Positions 11,501 to 21,806 are shown, numbered from the stretch's first letter. The stretch is DNA of 64,000 nt from Micromonospora sp. LH3U1 (GCF_028475105.1 NZ_CP116936.1:992001-1056000), one strand, 5' to 3'. Notes: generated from the letters alone by a model not told the origin. Numbers and translations are program-made.

Positions 11501-14500
11501 CGGCAAGGTGGACCGGGCTGCCCTGCCCGCACCGACCGCGTCGGAGCCGGCACCTACTCTTGTCGCGCCGACGAGCCGGTTGGAGGCGGTCATCGCGGAG
11601 GTCTGGGCCGATGTGCTCGCCCGGCCGGTGGAGTCCATCGGCCGCGACTCGAACTTCCTCGACCTGGGCGGTCACTCCCTGCTCGCCGTGCGGGCCATGG
11701 CCCGGCTGCGCAAGAAGCTCGACGTCGAGCTGCCGCTGTCGGTCTTCCTGGAGTCCACCTCGCTGGCCGACCTGGCCACTCGGATCGAGGCGCTCGGCGG
11801 GCGGGCACCCCGGCCAGGTCTCGTCGCCGTGCCGCGTACCGGGCCGGTGCCGTTGTCGCACGCGCAGGGGCGCCTGTACTTCCTCAACCGGCTCGCCGAG
11901 GACAGCGCCTTCTACAACGTGCCCCTCGCACTGCGCTTCGATGGTGACCTGCGCGCCGACGCGCTCCGCGAGGCTTTCGCCGCGCTGTGGGCTCGGCACG
12001 AGGGGCTGCGTACGCGCTTCCCGTCGGTGGACGGCGAGCCGGTGCAGGAGATCCTGCCCGTCGACGTCGTGGCGTACGCCGAGGTTGATGTTTCCGGCGA
12101 CGCGGACCCGGAGGAGCGGCTGGGCGCGCTGTTCGACATCGAGGGGCGTACCCCGTTCGATCTGGCCGTCGGGCCACTGCTGCGCGGCACCCTGGTGCGG
12201 GTACGCCCCGACTCGCACGTGTTGCTGGTGACGCTGCACCACACCGTCTCCGACGGGTGGTCGCTGAACATTGTCCTGGACGACCTGGTGACGCTCTACC
12301 GGGAGATCGCGCAGGGGCAGCCGTCGTCGCTGCCGGAGCTGACGCACACCTATGTGGATTACACGTTCTGGCAGCGTTCGTGGCTGACCGGAGCCGAGCT
12401 GGACGACCAGCTCGGCTGGTGGAAGCGGCAGCTCACCGACGTGCCGACGCTGGACCTGCCCACCGATCGGCCACGGCCACCGGCGCAGACCTTCCGGGGC
12501 GCGCGCCACGACATCCGCTGGTCGCCCGAGCGGTCCCGGGCGGTGGCCGAACTGGCCCGGAGGGAGAGTGTCTCCCTGTTCATGGCGTTGCTCGCCGGGT
12601 TCGACGTGCTCATGGCCCAGCTCAGTGGTCAGCGGGACGTCACCGTCGGCACGCCGATCGCCAACCGCACCAGCACGGAGTTGGAGAAGCTGGTCGGTTT
12701 CTTTGCCAACACCCTGGCGTTGCGGGTCGACCTGTCCGGCGACCCCACCTTCCGCGAGGTGCTGCGACGGGTCCGTACGACGGCGCACGGCGCGTACGCC
12801 CACCAGGATGTCCCGTTCGAGATGGTGGTCGACGCGGTGGCACCCACCCGCAGTCTCAGCCACTCGCCGCTGTTCCAGGTGCGCTTCGCGTTGCAGAACG
12901 CCCCGGGCGGCCTGCCCGACCCAGGCCCCGGCCTCACCCTCACGTCGATCGACAACGAGCAGTGCACCGCCCGCTTCGACCTGCTGATCGACCTGTGGGA
13001 AACCGAAGACGGCATCGAGGGGCACGCCGAGTACAGCACCGACCTGTTCGACGCGAGCACCGTCGAGGCGATGATGAGCCGCCTCGAGGCGTTGATGGAC
13101 CGGCTGGTCCGTGACCCGGACCAGCGCGTCTTCGACGTGGATCTCCTCCTGCCGGGCGAGCGGGAACACCTGGACGTGCTCGCGCATGGTCCGGCGCTGC
13201 CCGTCGGCGCCGCGCAACGCACGCTCACCGCACGGGTGGCGGAGCAGGCGGCACGCCGCCCCGATGCCCCGGCAGTCACCAGTGGCGCAACGAGCGTGAC
13301 CTACGGCGAGCTGCACCGCCGTTCCGGGGACCTGGCCCGGGTACTGGCCGCGCGTGGCGCTGGTCCCGAGACGATGATCGCCCTGCACTTCGACCGTGGT
13401 GTCGACGTGGTCGTCGCGGCGCTCGCCGTGTTGGAGACGGGCGCCGCGTACGTGCCACTGGACCCGGCGTACCCCGCGCAGCGGCTGACCGCGATCGTGG
13501 CGGATGCCCGGCCGATGATGACGCTCACCACGCGAGACCTGGCGGGCAGTTCACCCGAGGGCGCGGGCGAGGTGCTGGCGATCGAGGACCAGCCCGCCCC
13601 GGCGGGACCCCGCCCGACGCCGGCGCTTCGGCCGGAGCACCCGGCGTACGTGGTCTACACCTCCGGCACCAAGGGGCTGCCGAAGGGTGTGGTGGTCACC
13701 CACGGGGGGTTGTCGGCTTACCTGGACGGGCTGCCGGCCGCGCTGGCCCTGCCCGACGAGCCGGTGTTCCTGCATACCGCGTCGTTCGCGTTCTCCTCGT
13801 CGGTGCGGCAGTTCGCTGTCCCGCTCGCCGTGGGCGGGCACGTGGTCGTCGCCGACCGGGGGCACCTGGCCGACCCGTCGGCGCTGCTCGCACATGCCGC
13901 CGCGCACGGCGTGCAGGTCCTGGACCTGGTCCCGTCGTACCTTCGGGTTCTGCAACCGGCACTGGCCCGCCAAGGCGGGTGGCGGCCGCAGGTCGTGCTC
14001 ACCGCCAGCGAACCATTGCGCTACGACCTGCCGGAAGGCATTCGTAGTGCGCCGGGGGAGGCGCCCCGGCTGGTCAACATGTATGGCCAGACCGAGACGA
14101 CCGGCATCGTCGCCGCCGCGGAGGTCCGCACGGACCGGGCGGGCCGCCAGGCGGTGGTGCCGCTTGGTCGGCCGATCCCGGGCGCTCGGATGTACGTGGT
14201 GGACGAGAAACTGCGCCCGGTGCCGACCGGCCTGCCCGGTGAGATCGTCGTCGGCGGCACTGGCCTGGCCCGTGGCTACCTCGGCGATTCGGCCCTGACC
14301 GCCGAACGGTTCGTTCCTGATCCGCTGGGCGCACCGGGTGATCGGCTCTATCGCACGGGCGACCGGGGTCGACTGCTGCGCGACGGCGCGGTGGAGTTTC
14401 TCGGCCGCATCGGTGACCAGGTCAAAATCCGGGGTCACCGGGTCGAGCCGGACGAGGTCGCCTCGGTGCTGTCCGGCCTGGACGGTGTGGGCGAGTGCGT

Positions 14501-16544
14501 GGTGCTCTGCGACGACGACGGTGCGGACGACCGCCGGCTCGTCGCTTACGTGGCGTCCCGGCCGGGCACCGCGCTGCACGTCGACGGCCTGCGCGCGGCG
14601 CTGCGGGAGAAGCTGCCGGACTACATGGTGCCGACCATGGTGCTGGTCGACGGTCTACCCCGGCTGCCCAACGGGAAGGTCGACCGGGCCGTGTTGACGG
14701 TTCCGGTCACCGCCTCGGTGGCGACCGACGCGCAGACGCCGGGCAGCCAGGTGGAGCAGATCCTGACCGGGATCTGGCGGGAGGTGCTGCGGGTGCCGTC
14801 GGTGGGCTCGGGGGACAACTTCTTTGCCCTGGGCGGGGACTCGTTGCATGTGATCCGGGTGGTGGATCGGGCCCGTAAGGCGGGCGTGATGGTCACGCCG
14901 GCGCAGTTCATCGCGTATCCGACCATCGCCGGCCTCGCCTCGGTGGCGACCGACGCGCAGACGCCGGGCAGCCAGGTGGAGCAGATCCTGACCGGGATCT
15001 GGCGGGAGGTGCTGCGGGTGCCGTCGGTGGGCTTGGAGGACAACTTCTTTGCCCTGGGCGGGGACTCGTTGCATGTGATCCGGGTGGTGGATCGGGCCCG
15101 TAAGGCGGGCGTGATGGTCACGCCGGCGCAGTTCATCGCGTACCCGACCATCGCCGGCCTCGCGTCCGTGGCCGGGGGGCCGAGCGCCGCCGGGGCGAGT
15201 GGCGACGGGGGCCGCCGTACGGAATCAGGTGTGGTGCCGCTCGTGGCGTCGCACGTCGCGTTCGCGGAACGGAACTTCGCCGACCCCCACAAGTACACGC
15301 ACATCTTCATGTTCGAGGCGCTCCTGTCACTCGACCCGGCGCTGATGGAGCGGGCCGTGGCGGCCGTGGTGACGCATCACGACTCGCTGCGTATCAGCTT
15401 CCCGAGCGAGAGCGGCCGGCTGTCGGTCCGGGTCAACGAGCCGTACCAGCCCACGCCGTTCACCAACGTGGACCTCTCCGCTCTCGACCCGGCGGACCAG
15501 GAGGTCGCCTTCCGGCGCCTCGATCACACCCTGCACCGCAAGCTCGATGTCGCGCGAGGCCCACTGCTCCAGGTCGCCCTGGTCCGATTTGGGGCCCACC
15601 GGCCCGACCTGCTCGTGGTGATCGTTCACCACCAGCTGATGGACAACAGCTCCTGGGATGTCCTCATGGCGGACCTGCAGACCGCGTACGAGGCGTTGCA
15701 GGCCGGCCGGGAGCCACGCCTGCCGATGCCGACGGCGTCCTTCGCCGCGTGGGCCCGCAACCTGGACACGCTCGCCCGGAGCACGGAGCTGACCGAGGAC
15801 ATCGCGTACTGGACGGCACTGGCCAAGGAGCCCGTCCCCTCCTGGCCGCTGGACCACGTCGGCGGCGACGACAACATGTTGTCGGAAGAGACCGTCACGG
15901 TCAGCCTCGATGCCGAGGAGACGGCCGCGCTGCGCCGACTGCTGCCACTGGAGTACGGGCTGAGCATCAACGACGCGCTGCTCGCCGCCACTCTCCAGGG
16001 CTTCACCGACTGGTCCGGTCAATCGTCGATCCTGGTCGACCTCGTTGCCCGGGGCCGAGAGATGGGCGGTCACGACCTCGACCTGTCCCGCGCCATCGGC
16101 CGCTTCTCGATGACCTCACCCCGCCTCGTACGCCGGCCGGAGAAGCCCGGCCCGCGGGCGCTGCTGGAGTCGGTCCGTGAGCAGGTCGAAGCGGTGCCTC
16201 GGCGTGGACTCGCCTTCGGCCTGCTGCGCTACATCGGCGGGCACCCGAGCGTGGCGGACGCGCTCGCCCCGCTCGGCAAGCCGGACATCCTGCTCAACAA
16301 CTGGGGCGAGTTCGCCCACGAACCGGAGGACTCGCCGCTGCTCGGGCCGGCCATGGACGACATGTGGCCGATGCCGAATCTCCAGCGCATGCACCGGTTG
16401 CAGGTATTCGGCCGCTTCGAGGGCGGCGAGCTGAGTCTGCAGCTGAAGTACAGCCGCAACCTGAACGACCGCGAGAGCATCGAACGGCTCGCGGCCCTGA
16501 CGCTGGCCGCCCTCCGGTCCTTCGTTCGACCGGACAGCGACTGA
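8514..16544 (+). CDS. NRPS-1: C-A(Asn)-T-C-A-T-T-E-like, dimodular
   Basis: A 2,676-residue nonribosomal peptide synthetase. Domains in order: C1 (about 59-490, HHSVCDG near 187); A1 (about 520-995); T1 (GGHSLLA, Ser near 1053); C2 (HHTVSDG near 1241); A2 (about 1566-2060); two nearly identical T domains (Ser 2110 and Ser 2185); and a terminal condensation-superfamily domain (about 2240-2676). The A1 pocket, aligned by eye to GrsA, reads D-L-T-K-I-G-E-V-G, one change from the known Asn code DLTKLGEVGK. A2 lacks the Asp of the FD motif (FAFSSSVRQ), has Lys in the P-loop ([10 protein letters not shown]) and YGQTE instead of YGPTE, so its substrate is unassigned. The last domain aligns with epimerases ([23 protein letters not shown]) but has altered catalytic motifs. 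ATG at 8514 follows GGAGG, and the longer frame from 8358 is MbtH overlap. Confidence 0.95.
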   Translation: MTTDASAGRAAASGAAVPPARSRLDSMSPSKRALFEKRLGGLRTRPVEALAPVPRGGDLPVSPAQRRLWFMDQLAPGTVMFNMPTALRLTGPLQLDLLTNAVRALFDRHEALRTVFVGKEGAPVQRILPGIEVDLTPRQLPADDTAALTAALRHEASRPFSLAEGPLARAALFRRAHTEHVLLLTLHHSVCDGWSVSLLIDELLELYRAGVELRTPDLAPLSLQYADYATWENQPERAAGLATSLDYWKRALTDAVPVIDLPLDRPRPAVQTFQGERHRFALPDGVWPTVTRLAQEERATPFMVLLAGFAALVSRYAAQDEVSVVTPVANRPRVELETMVGFFVNSIVLRVDTSGMPTFRELVGRVRDLVQQGMAHGEVPFDSVVEAVDPQRNLAHTPLAQVAFALVEDPVLETEAAGVRVSALDRHLPVSKYDLTIDVWPDADGRLQGVAEYATDILDERTVARMSAHLGALLVSLTDAPDAPVGFARLLSDEEMRAAVVDGNRTEDPLLGDVRVHELFALQAARTPDAPALLAGDLTVTFGELDRRADALATRLRRHGVGPETRVGLFLDRGVDLVTAVLATLKAGGAYVPLDVGEPTERVRFMLTDAEVRVVITSEIRAAELPPAGVPVLLADDSQDNATDLPPLPRPHPDSACYVIYTSGSTGRPKGVVVTHRGLTNYLAWSLRTYRVADGGGAPLVSPLRFDLSVTTLFCPLLAGRPVVLVADGTELETLTELLGTDLDLGLVKLTPAHLEALDRAIPTRTIASDGYLIVGGESLHGATVAAWRRRAPGLRVVNEYGPTETVVGCCVHEVHDGTDLSGVVPIGRPIANTRLYVLDGNLTPVPPGTVGELYVAGAGVARGYHGRPELTAGRFLPDPFAPEPGARMYRTGDLVRMRPDRELDCLGRIDTQVKIRGYRVELAEIEATLTRLPQVREAVVLLRTDLPGENRLVAYVTAVEADAADDPRDALRAELPEYMVPDVVVTLDALPLAANGKVDRAALPAPTASEPAPTLVAPTSRLEAVIAEVWADVLARPVESIGRDSNFLDLGGHSLLAVRAMARLRKKLDVELPLSVFLESTSLADLATRIEALGGRAPRPGLVAVPRTGPVPLSHAQGRLYFLNRLAEDSAFYNVPLALRFDGDLRADALREAFAALWARHEGLRTRFPSVDGEPVQEILPVDVVAYAEVDVSGDADPEERLGALFDIEGRTPFDLAVGPLLRGTLVRVRPDSHVLLVTLHHTVSDGWSLNIVLDDLVTLYREIAQGQPSSLPELTHTYVDYTFWQRSWLTGAELDDQLGWWKRQLTDVPTLDLPTDRPRPPAQTFRGARHDIRWSPERSRAVAELARRESVSLFMALLAGFDVLMAQLSGQRDVTVGTPIANRTSTELEKLVGFFANTLALRVDLSGDPTFREVLRRVRTTAHGAYAHQDVPFEMVVDAVAPTRSLSHSPLFQVRFALQNAPGGLPDPGPGLTLTSIDNEQCTARFDLLIDLWETEDGIEGHAEYSTDLFDASTVEAMMSRLEALMDRLVRDPDQRVFDVDLLLPGEREHLDVLAHGPALPVGAAQRTLTARVAEQAARRPDAPAVTSGATSVTYGELHRRSGDLARVLAARGAGPETMIALHFDRGVDVVVAALAVLETGAAYVPLDPAYPAQRLTAIVADARPMMTLTTRDLAGSSPEGAGEVLAIEDQPAPAGPRPTPALRPEHPAYVVYTSGTKGLPKGVVVTHGGLSAYLDGLPAALALPDEPVFLHTASFAFSSSVRQFAVPLAVGGHVVVADRGHLADPSALLAHAAAHGVQVLDLVPSYLRVLQPALARQGGWRPQVVLTASEPLRYDLPEGIRSAPGEAPRLVNMYGQTETTGIVAAAEVRTDRAGRQAVVPLGRPIPGARMYVVDEKLRPVPTGLPGEIVVGGTGLARGYLGDSALTAERFVPDPLGAPGDRLYRTGDRGRLLRDGAVEFLGRIGDQVKIRGHRVEPDEVASVLSGLDGVGECVVLCDDDGADDRRLVAYVASRPGTALHVDGLRAALREKLPDYMVPTMVLVDGLPRLPNGKVDRAVLTVPVTASVATDAQTPGSQVEQILTGIWREVLRVPSVGSGDNFFALGGDSLHVIRVVDRARKAGVMVTPAQFIAYPTIAGLASVATDAQTPGSQVEQILTGIWREVLRVPSVGLEDNFFALGGDSLHVIRVVDRARKAGVMVTPAQFIAYPTIAGLASVAGGPSAAGASGDGGRRTESGVVPLVASHVAFAERNFADPHKYTHIFMFEALLSLDPALMERAVAAVVTHHDSLRISFPSESGRLSVRVNEPYQPTPFTNVDLSALDPADQEVAFRRLDHTLHRKLDVARGPLLQVALVRFGAHRPDLLVVIVHHQLMDNSSWDVLMADLQTAYEALQAGREPRLPMPTASFAAWARNLDTLARSTELTEDIAYWTALAKEPVPSWPLDHVGGDDNMLSEETVTVSLDAEETAALRRLLPLEYGLSINDALLAATLQGFTDWSGQSSILVDLVARGREMGGHDLDLSRAIGRFSMTSPRLVRRPEKPGPRALLESVREQVEAVPRRGLAFGLLRYIGGHPSVADALAPLGKPDILLNNWGEFAHEPEDSPLLGPAMDDMWPMPNLQRMHRLQVFGRFEGGELSLQLKYSRNLNDRESIERLAALTLAALRSFVRPDSD
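14712..15161 (+). repeat. Tandem 225-bp duplication of a thiolation domain
   Basis: Bases 14712-14936 and 14937-15161 form a head-to-tail repeat of 225 bp (75 codons), each encoding one full T domain with the phosphopantetheine Ser in LGGDSLHV. By eye they differ at only three bases: two in the stretch encoding VGSGD versus VGLED, and one silent. The reading frame is preserved, so the protein gains a complete extra carrier domain. Such similarity implies recent duplication or gene conversion. The three differences argue against a simple assembly stutter. Confidence 0.95.
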
Positions 16545-16583
16545 TCCGGACCACGACCCGACGTACGCGGAAGGACTTCCGAC

Positions 16584-17552
16584 ATGGACCATGTGAAAGA
16601 GAGCTGCCTGTTTCCCGAGCGCAACCGGGTGGCCTGCATCGAGGCCACCTCGCCCGGGATCTCGCCCGCCGCCTGGGCGGCAGAGCACCTTGACGTGATC
16701 AATGAGCGGCTGGACAGCCACGGGGCGGTCCTGCTGCGCGGGTTCGACGCTCCGGACGCGCCGGCCTTCTCCGCGTTCGTCCGCGTTTTCGGCGAGGAAA
16801 TGGCCGAGTACACCTACCGCTCGACGCCGCGCAGCAAGGTCGGCGACGTCTACACCTCCACCGAGTATCCGGCCAGCGAGATCATCCCGCTGCACAACGA
16901 GATGGCCTACACCAGTGTGTGGCCACGGAGGCTCTTCTTCTACTCGCACATCCCGGCCCAGACCGGCGGGGAGACCCCGCTTGCCGACAGCCACGGCGTC
17001 TGGCAGCGGATCCCGGCCGAGGTCCGCGAGCGGTTCGAGCGGCACGGCGTGCGGTACGTGCGCAATTACCGCACCGGCCTCGGCGTCTCCTGGCAGGAGA
17101 CGTTCCCCGGCATGGACCGCGAGGCCGTGCAGGAGTTCTGCCGCGAGCGGGGCATCACCTACGAGTGGCTCGACGGCAGCGATCTGCGGACCACCGAGAC
17201 CTGCCAGGCCGTCGCCGTGCACCCGGTATCCGGGCAGACGGTCTGGATGAACCAGGCCCACCTGTTCCACGTCTCCAACCTGCCCGAGGCCACCCGGGAG
17301 GCGCTGCTGGAGCTGTTGGCGGAGGAGGACCTGCCGCGCAACGCGTACCTCGGTGACGGCAGCCCGATCACCGACGCCGACCTCGCGGCCATCCGCGCCG
17401 CGTTCGACGCGGAGTCCCTGGCCTTTCCGTGGCAGCAGGGTGACCTGCTGATCGTGGACAACATGGCCATGGCGCACGGCCGGTCCAGCTTCACCGGGCC
17501 GCGCAAGACGCTCGTGGCGATGACCGGTTCGTACGGCCGGGAGGCGGCGTGA
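16584..17552 (+). CDS. Fe(II)/2-oxoglutarate-dependent oxygenase, TauD/SyrP-like
   Basis: A 322-residue non-heme iron oxygenase. The metal triad is visible as H104-N-E106 (PLHNEMAY) and H298 (MAMAHGR), with a downstream Arg (near 309) placed to hold 2-oxoglutarate. The HxE form and the segment RLFFYSHIPAQTGGETP match the SyrP/AsnO type of beta-hydroxylases that act on NRPS amino acids; SyrP hydroxylates carrier-bound Asp. With NRPS-1 A1 read as Asn, beta-hydroxylation of Asn is the most economical role, but the timing (free or tethered) is not visible. The gene starts 39 nt after NRPS-1 behind GGAAGGA. Its stop overlaps the next gene (GTGA), so the two are co-translated. Confidence 0.9.
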   Translation: MDHVKESCLFPERNRVACIEATSPGISPAAWAAEHLDVINERLDSHGAVLLRGFDAPDAPAFSAFVRVFGEEMAEYTYRSTPRSKVGDVYTSTEYPASEIIPLHNEMAYTSVWPRRLFFYSHIPAQTGGETPLADSHGVWQRIPAEVRERFERHGVRYVRNYRTGLGVSWQETFPGMDREAVQEFCRERGITYEWLDGSDLRTTETCQAVAVHPVSGQTVWMNQAHLFHVSNLPEATREALLELLAEEDLPRNAYLGDGSPITDADLAAIRAAFDAESLAFPWQQGDLLIVDNMAMAHGRSSFTGPRKTLVAMTGSYGREAA

Positions 17553-18103
17553 ACGCGTTCGCGCAGAAGATCGCCTTCCTGGAGTCGCACGGCGTCGCCG
17601 AGTTGGCCCACTCGGAGGCCAACCTGCTGACCCACCTGCGAGGCGTGCACGACCTGCTGGCCGAGTGGGGGTCGCGGCAGGCGCTGTGCGACGCCGGGCT
17701 GTTCCACTCGGTGTACGGCACCGAGATCTTTCCGACCGGCGCGATCCCGCACGAGTTGCGGCCGGCTGTGCAGGACCTGATCGGCGCGGAGGCGGAGATG
17801 CTGGCGTACCTGTTCGGCACCGTCACCCGCAGCGCTCTCTTCGACGCCGCGTTCGACGGCCCGCCGTTCCTGCTGGAGGACCGCTCCGGCGGATGCGTCG
17901 GTGTCAGTGCCGGCCAGTACGCGGACCTCGCCGCCCTGACGGTGGCGAACTGGCTGGAGCAGCGGCCCCGCTTCGCAGAGGCCAGCCGGTTCAGCCGCGC
18001 CCGCGAGTTCGATGCCATGCGTCGTTACCTGCCGAACACTGTCCGTACTGCCCTGGAGCGGGCCTACGGGTTCGCTCCGCTCGCCCTCGCCGGAAACGAG
18101 TAG
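17549..18103 (+). CDS. DUF6817-like protein, HD-like fold suspected
   Basis: A 184-residue protein of unknown function. The pattern H-S-E-A-N-LL-x-HLRGVHDLL and AGLFHSVYGTE matches what I recall of the DUF6817 family. The spaced histidines and helical layout resemble an HD-type metal site, but the Asp of the HD pair is replaced (FHS), so metal binding is only a suspicion. The GTG start overlaps the oxygenase stop, which ties it tightly to that enzyme. It may be a partner or second tailoring step of the oxygenase, possibly an oxidation or hydrolysis on the peptide, but nothing in the sequence proves this. There is no signal peptide or membrane segment. Confidence 0.75.
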   Translation: MNAFAQKIAFLESHGVAELAHSEANLLTHLRGVHDLLAEWGSRQALCDAGLFHSVYGTEIFPTGAIPHELRPAVQDLIGAEAEMLAYLFGTVTRSALFDAAFDGPPFLLEDRSGGCVGVSAGQYADLAALTVANWLEQRPRFAEASRFSRAREFDAMRRYLPNTVRTALERAYGFAPLALAGNE

Positions 18104-18110
18104 ACGCAAC

Positions 18111-21100
18111 GTGTCGAACATCAAGACGCCGGTACGCCCGAGTGCCGAACAGGACGCGGGAGTGCTTTCCCGGCTCTTCGTCCAGTGGCCCTCGGTCCTG
18201 GTGAAGACGGCCCTGCGACGGCCGCTGAACTTGTCTGACAGCTTGACGCCTCCCCGATACGACCACCTGGAGCGGGTGACGCCGGTCTTCGACGGCGCCT
18301 GGGCCGCCCAGCGTGGCCGCCCCGACGGGCTGCGCCGCGCCCTGTACAAGACCTACCGTCGGCGGTTCTGGTGGGCGGGCCTGATCTTCCTGGCCTATCA
18401 GGCCTGCGCGACGATCGGGCCGCTGTTGGTGCGTGAGCTGATCGCCTGGTTCGAGGGCGACGGCCGCGGCCCGATGGTGGAGGGCCTTCTCATCGCCGCG
18501 GGCCTGGCCGGTTTCTACGTGTTGGACGCGTTGAGTCACAAGCACCAGTGGTCCGAGGTGTGGAAGACCGCGCACTCGATCACCGCGCTGCTGCGTACCG
18601 AGATCCTGCGGAAATACCTGCGGATGGACCGGGGCGCACGGTTGGCCCACCCGTCCGGCGAGGTCATCACCCTCGCCTCCTCCGACGCCCGGCGCGTCGG
18701 ACGGGTCGCGTTCACGCACATGGCGTGGGCGGTGCCGCTGGGCATCGCCGGCTCCTGCGTGATCCTGTGGGTCCTGCTGGGCTGGGCGGCGCTCGTGGGC
18801 ATCGTGATCCTCATCGCCGGGCTCTGGCTGTCCCACGTGGCCAACGAGCGGGTCTTCGCGCTGGTGCCGGCGATCCGCGACGCGAACGGCGTCCGGATCG
18901 GGCTGGTCAGCGAATACCTGGCGGCCATGCGTACGCTGCGCACCCACGGCTGGGAGAACGTCGCCGAGCAGGCGGTCGGCCGCGAGCGGGCGGTGCTCAA
19001 CGAACTGTTGGTCCGCCGGCAGAAGCGTCTCGCCACGCTCTACCTGGTCAACGCCGCCGCGCCGGTGCTCATGGTGATGGCCACCCTGGTCACGTACGCG
19101 GCGCTCGGCAACGAACTGAAGGCGGCGGACGTGTTCGCGGCGATCGCCGTACTCACCGTCCTCCGGTCCCAGCTTCCCGAGCTGGTGCGCTACCTGGACA
19201 TGCGCAACGAGTGGCGGGTCGCGTTCGGCAAGGTGACCACGTTCCTGGAGGCCCCGGACGTCGCCGAGGCGTCGACCGACGACGGTGCGTCGGCCGGGGC
19301 GGTCGACCTCGACGGCGCGTCGTTCACCTGGCCCGGGGCCGACGCGGACACGCCGCCGGTCCTGGCCGGTGTCGACCTGCGGGTCGCGCCCGGTGAGCTG
19401 ATCTGCGTGCTGGGCCGAGTCGGCAGCGGCAAGTCCGCGCTGCTCGCCGCGCTGGCCGGGGCGATGCCCACGGTCACCGGCACCGCCCGGGTCAGCGGCA
19501 GCGTGGTCTACCTGCCGCAACGGCCCTGGATCATGCAGGGCAGCGTCATCGACAACATTCGCTGCTTCTCGCCGGAGAACCCTGACCGGTACGCGGCCGT
19601 CGTCCGCGCCACCGCCCTGGAGGCGGACCTGGCGGCAATGCCGGCCCGGGACGCCACGGCGATCGGGGAGCGCGGGGTGAACCTCTCCGGCGGGCAACGG
19701 CAGCGCATCGCGCTGGCCCGTGCCGCGTACGAGGACGCTGACGTCTACCTCTTCGACGACCCGACCAGCGCGGTCGACGACGCGGTGGCCGGCACCATCC
19801 TGGAGTCGTTGTTCGACGGGGTGCTCGCCGGGCGTACCCGAATCGTGGCCACCCATCGTCTCGACGTGGCCCGGCGGGCCGACCGGGTGGTGGTCCTCGA
19901 CGGCGGCCGGGTGGTCGCGGCAGGCCGTTTCACCGACGTCGCCGCCCAGATGCCGGAGTTGCTGCCGGCCGTCGCCGCCGAGGTCACCGCGCAGTCCGAC
20001 CCCGACGGCGCCGGGCTCGACGAGGTGGCCGAGGAGATCGTCGCCGAGCCGGAGGAGGAGACCGTACGGGCCGGTCGAGTTGGCACCGCCACCTATCGCC
20101 GTTACCTGCGGGTGCTCACGCCGGGTTTCCTCGCCGTCGTCCTGCTCGGGTTGGCCGTCGGCGGGCAGGCCGTCCTGGGTGGCTCGTCGTTCTGGCTCGG
20201 CCACTGGACCGAGCACGCCGGGCAGGAGACGGCGTACTACGCCGGTGTGTTCGCCGCCATCGGCCTGCTGGCGCTCGTGCTGGATCGCGGGTTGTTCAGC
20301 TTCGCCTTCGCCCGGGGCGTGTCGGCCGGTCAGAACCTGCACGCCTCGATGCTGAACCGGGTCTTCCGGGCCCCGCTGTCGTTCTTCGACCGCAACTCCT
20401 CCGGCCGCGTCCTGGCTCGGTTCTCCGGAGACATGGAGACCATCGACCTGGAGTTGCCCGAGACCACCATGGACACCCTCCGGGTCGGGGTCGGCCTGGT
20501 CGTGCCACTGGCGGCGCTCGCCTTCACCAGCCCACTGATGCTGGTGGCCGCCCCGCTGCTTCTGGTGGTGTACCTCCGCTGGCAGCGGCTCACCCGGGCC
20601 AGCACGGTAGAGGCGTCCCGGCTGTCGAAGCAGGCGAACGAACCGATGCTCGCGCTGCTCAGCGAGGCGGTCGACGGGGTGACCTCGATCGAGGGACGGG
20701 ACACGCGGGTGCTCGGCTACCAGGCCGCGTTCAGCGGCCGGGTCCGCATCGCGCACCACGCGGACTACACGGTCAACGCGCTGTCCCGGCACTTCAACCT
20801 GAAGCTGGACATGCTCGGCGCGATCGTCCTGCTGACGTACGGCGTGCTGATCGTCGCGGTCGGCGGGATCGGCGCCGGTCTGGCCGGTGTCGGGGTCAGC
20901 TTCGTGTACGCGCTCATGGAGGCCCTGGCCATGAGCCTGATGACCGTGCAGATGATGGATCTGTCGCTGGCGAGCTTCGAACGCGTCGACGACTACACCC
21001 GACTGCCGGTCGAACGGTCCGATGGTCAACCGGCCCCGCCCGGCTGGCCCACGGCCGGTGACGTCCGCTTCGAGGACGTCACCCTGCGGTACGCCGAAGG

Positions 21101-21806
21101 CGCCCCAGCCGCACTGAACGGCGTGTCGTTCGACGCACCCGCGGGCAGCAAGATCGGCATCGTCGGCCGGACCGGCAGCGGCAAATCCAGCCTGTTCACC
21201 GCGCTACTGCGGTTCGTTCAGCCGGAGCAGGGGCGCGTCCTCATCGACGGGGTGGACACCTCGACGCTACGGCTGGCGGACCTGCGGGCCGCAGTCGAGG
21301 TCGTACCGCAGGATCCGGTGCTGTTGCCCGGCACCCTGCGAAACAACATCGACCCGACCGGTGCGTACCCCGATACGGCGATCACCGCCGTTCTCACCAA
21401 GGTCGGCCTTGCCGACCGGCTGCTCGGCGCGGGCGGGGGTGGCCTCGACGGGACCCTGTCCGCCGACGGCGGACAGCTCAGCGCCGGAGAGCGCCAGCTG
21501 TTGTGCCTGGCCCGGGCGCTGCTACGTGACGCGAAACTGGTCCTCATCGACGAGGCCACGTCGAACCTCGACGCTGAGACCGACGCCCGGATCCAGCGGC
21601 TGCTGGCGGTAGACCTCGCCGACGCCACCGTGCTCACGATCGCCCACCGCCGGGAGACCCTGGCCGGCGCCGACCGGGTGGTGACGCTGGACGGCGGGCT
21701 GCTGGTCCGGGTGACGGAACACGACCGCGCAGAGGTGCTGGCCGGCGTGACTAACCCGATCGGCCAGCGCGCCGGCCACACGAGCCTCGAGGAGCCGGCG
21801 CAATGA
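18111..21806 (+). CDS. ABCC-type full-length ABC exporter, TMD-NBD-TMD-NBD
   Basis: A single polypeptide of 1,231 residues with two membrane domains and two ATPase domains, the layout of MRP/CFTR-like (ABCC) transporters. NBD1 has Walker A GRVGSGKSA near 434, signature LSGGQRQR near 525, and Walker B VYLFDDPTSAVD, in which Asp replaces the catalytic Glu. NBD2 has Walker A GRTGSGKSS near 1019, signature LSAGERQ near 1123, and an intact LVLIDEATSNLD. This asymmetry is typical of ABCC proteins. GTG at 18111 is chosen because the upstream part of the longer frame (from 18012) overlaps the previous gene and does not resemble a transporter; the ribosome site is weak. Likely role: export of the peptide product or self-protection. 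Its stop overlaps the next ATG. Confidence 0.93.
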   Translation: MSNIKTPVRPSAEQDAGVLSRLFVQWPSVLVKTALRRPLNLSDSLTPPRYDHLERVTPVFDGAWAAQRGRPDGLRRALYKTYRRRFWWAGLIFLAYQACATIGPLLVRELIAWFEGDGRGPMVEGLLIAAGLAGFYVLDALSHKHQWSEVWKTAHSITALLRTEILRKYLRMDRGARLAHPSGEVITLASSDARRVGRVAFTHMAWAVPLGIAGSCVILWVLLGWAALVGIVILIAGLWLSHVANERVFALVPAIRDANGVRIGLVSEYLAAMRTLRTHGWENVAEQAVGRERAVLNELLVRRQKRLATLYLVNAAAPVLMVMATLVTYAALGNELKAADVFAAIAVLTVLRSQLPELVRYLDMRNEWRVAFGKVTTFLEAPDVAEASTDDGASAGAVDLDGASFTWPGADADTPPVLAGVDLRVAPGELICVLGRVGSGKSALLAALAGAMPTVTGTARVSGSVVYLPQRPWIMQGSVIDNIRCFSPENPDRYAAVVRATALEADLAAMPARDATAIGERGVNLSGGQRQRIALARAAYEDADVYLFDDPTSAVDDAVAGTILESLFDGVLAGRTRIVATHRLDVARRADRVVVLDGGRVVAAGRFTDVAAQMPELLPAVAAEVTAQSDPDGAGLDEVAEEIVAEPEEETVRAGRVGTATYRRYLRVLTPGFLAVVLLGLAVGGQAVLGGSSFWLGHWTEHAGQETAYYAGVFAAIGLLALVLDRGLFSFAFARGVSAGQNLHASMLNRVFRAPLSFFDRNSSGRVLARFSGDMETIDLELPETTMDTLRVGVGLVVPLAALAFTSPLMLVAAPLLLVVYLRWQRLTRASTVEASRLSKQANEPMLALLSEAVDGVTSIEGRDTRVLGYQAAFSGRVRIAHHADYTVNALSRHFNLKLDMLGAIVLLTYGVLIVAVGGIGAGLAGVGVSFVYALMEALAMSLMTVQMMDLSLASFERVDDYTRLPVERSDGQPAPPGWPTAGDVRFEDVTLRYAEGAPAALNGVSFDAPAGSKIGIVGRTGSGKSSLFTALLRFVQPEQGRVLIDGVDTSTLRLADLRAAVEVVPQDPVLLPGTLRNNIDPTGAYPDTAITAVLTKVGLADRLLGAGGGGLDGTLSADGGQLSAGERQLLCLARALLRDAKLVLIDEATSNLDAETDARIQRLLAVDLADATVLTIAHRRETLAGADRVVTLDGGLLVRVTEHDRAEVLAGVTNPIGQRAGHTSLEEPAQ

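Noticed and set aside
10623-13388. 921-codon open frame on the minus strand inside NRPS-1
   Set aside because: It is antisense to clear C, A and T domains, is His/Arg/Gln-rich with no homology, and exists only because stop codons are rare at this G+C.
14712-15161. T-domain duplication as an assembly artefact
   Set aside because: The copies differ at three positions, two of which change residues, so a simple duplicated read is unlikely; long reads would settle it.
17991-21029. 1,012-codon minus-strand frame across the transporter
   Set aside because: Antisense to a transporter with all ATPase motifs in place; no recognisable domain of its own.
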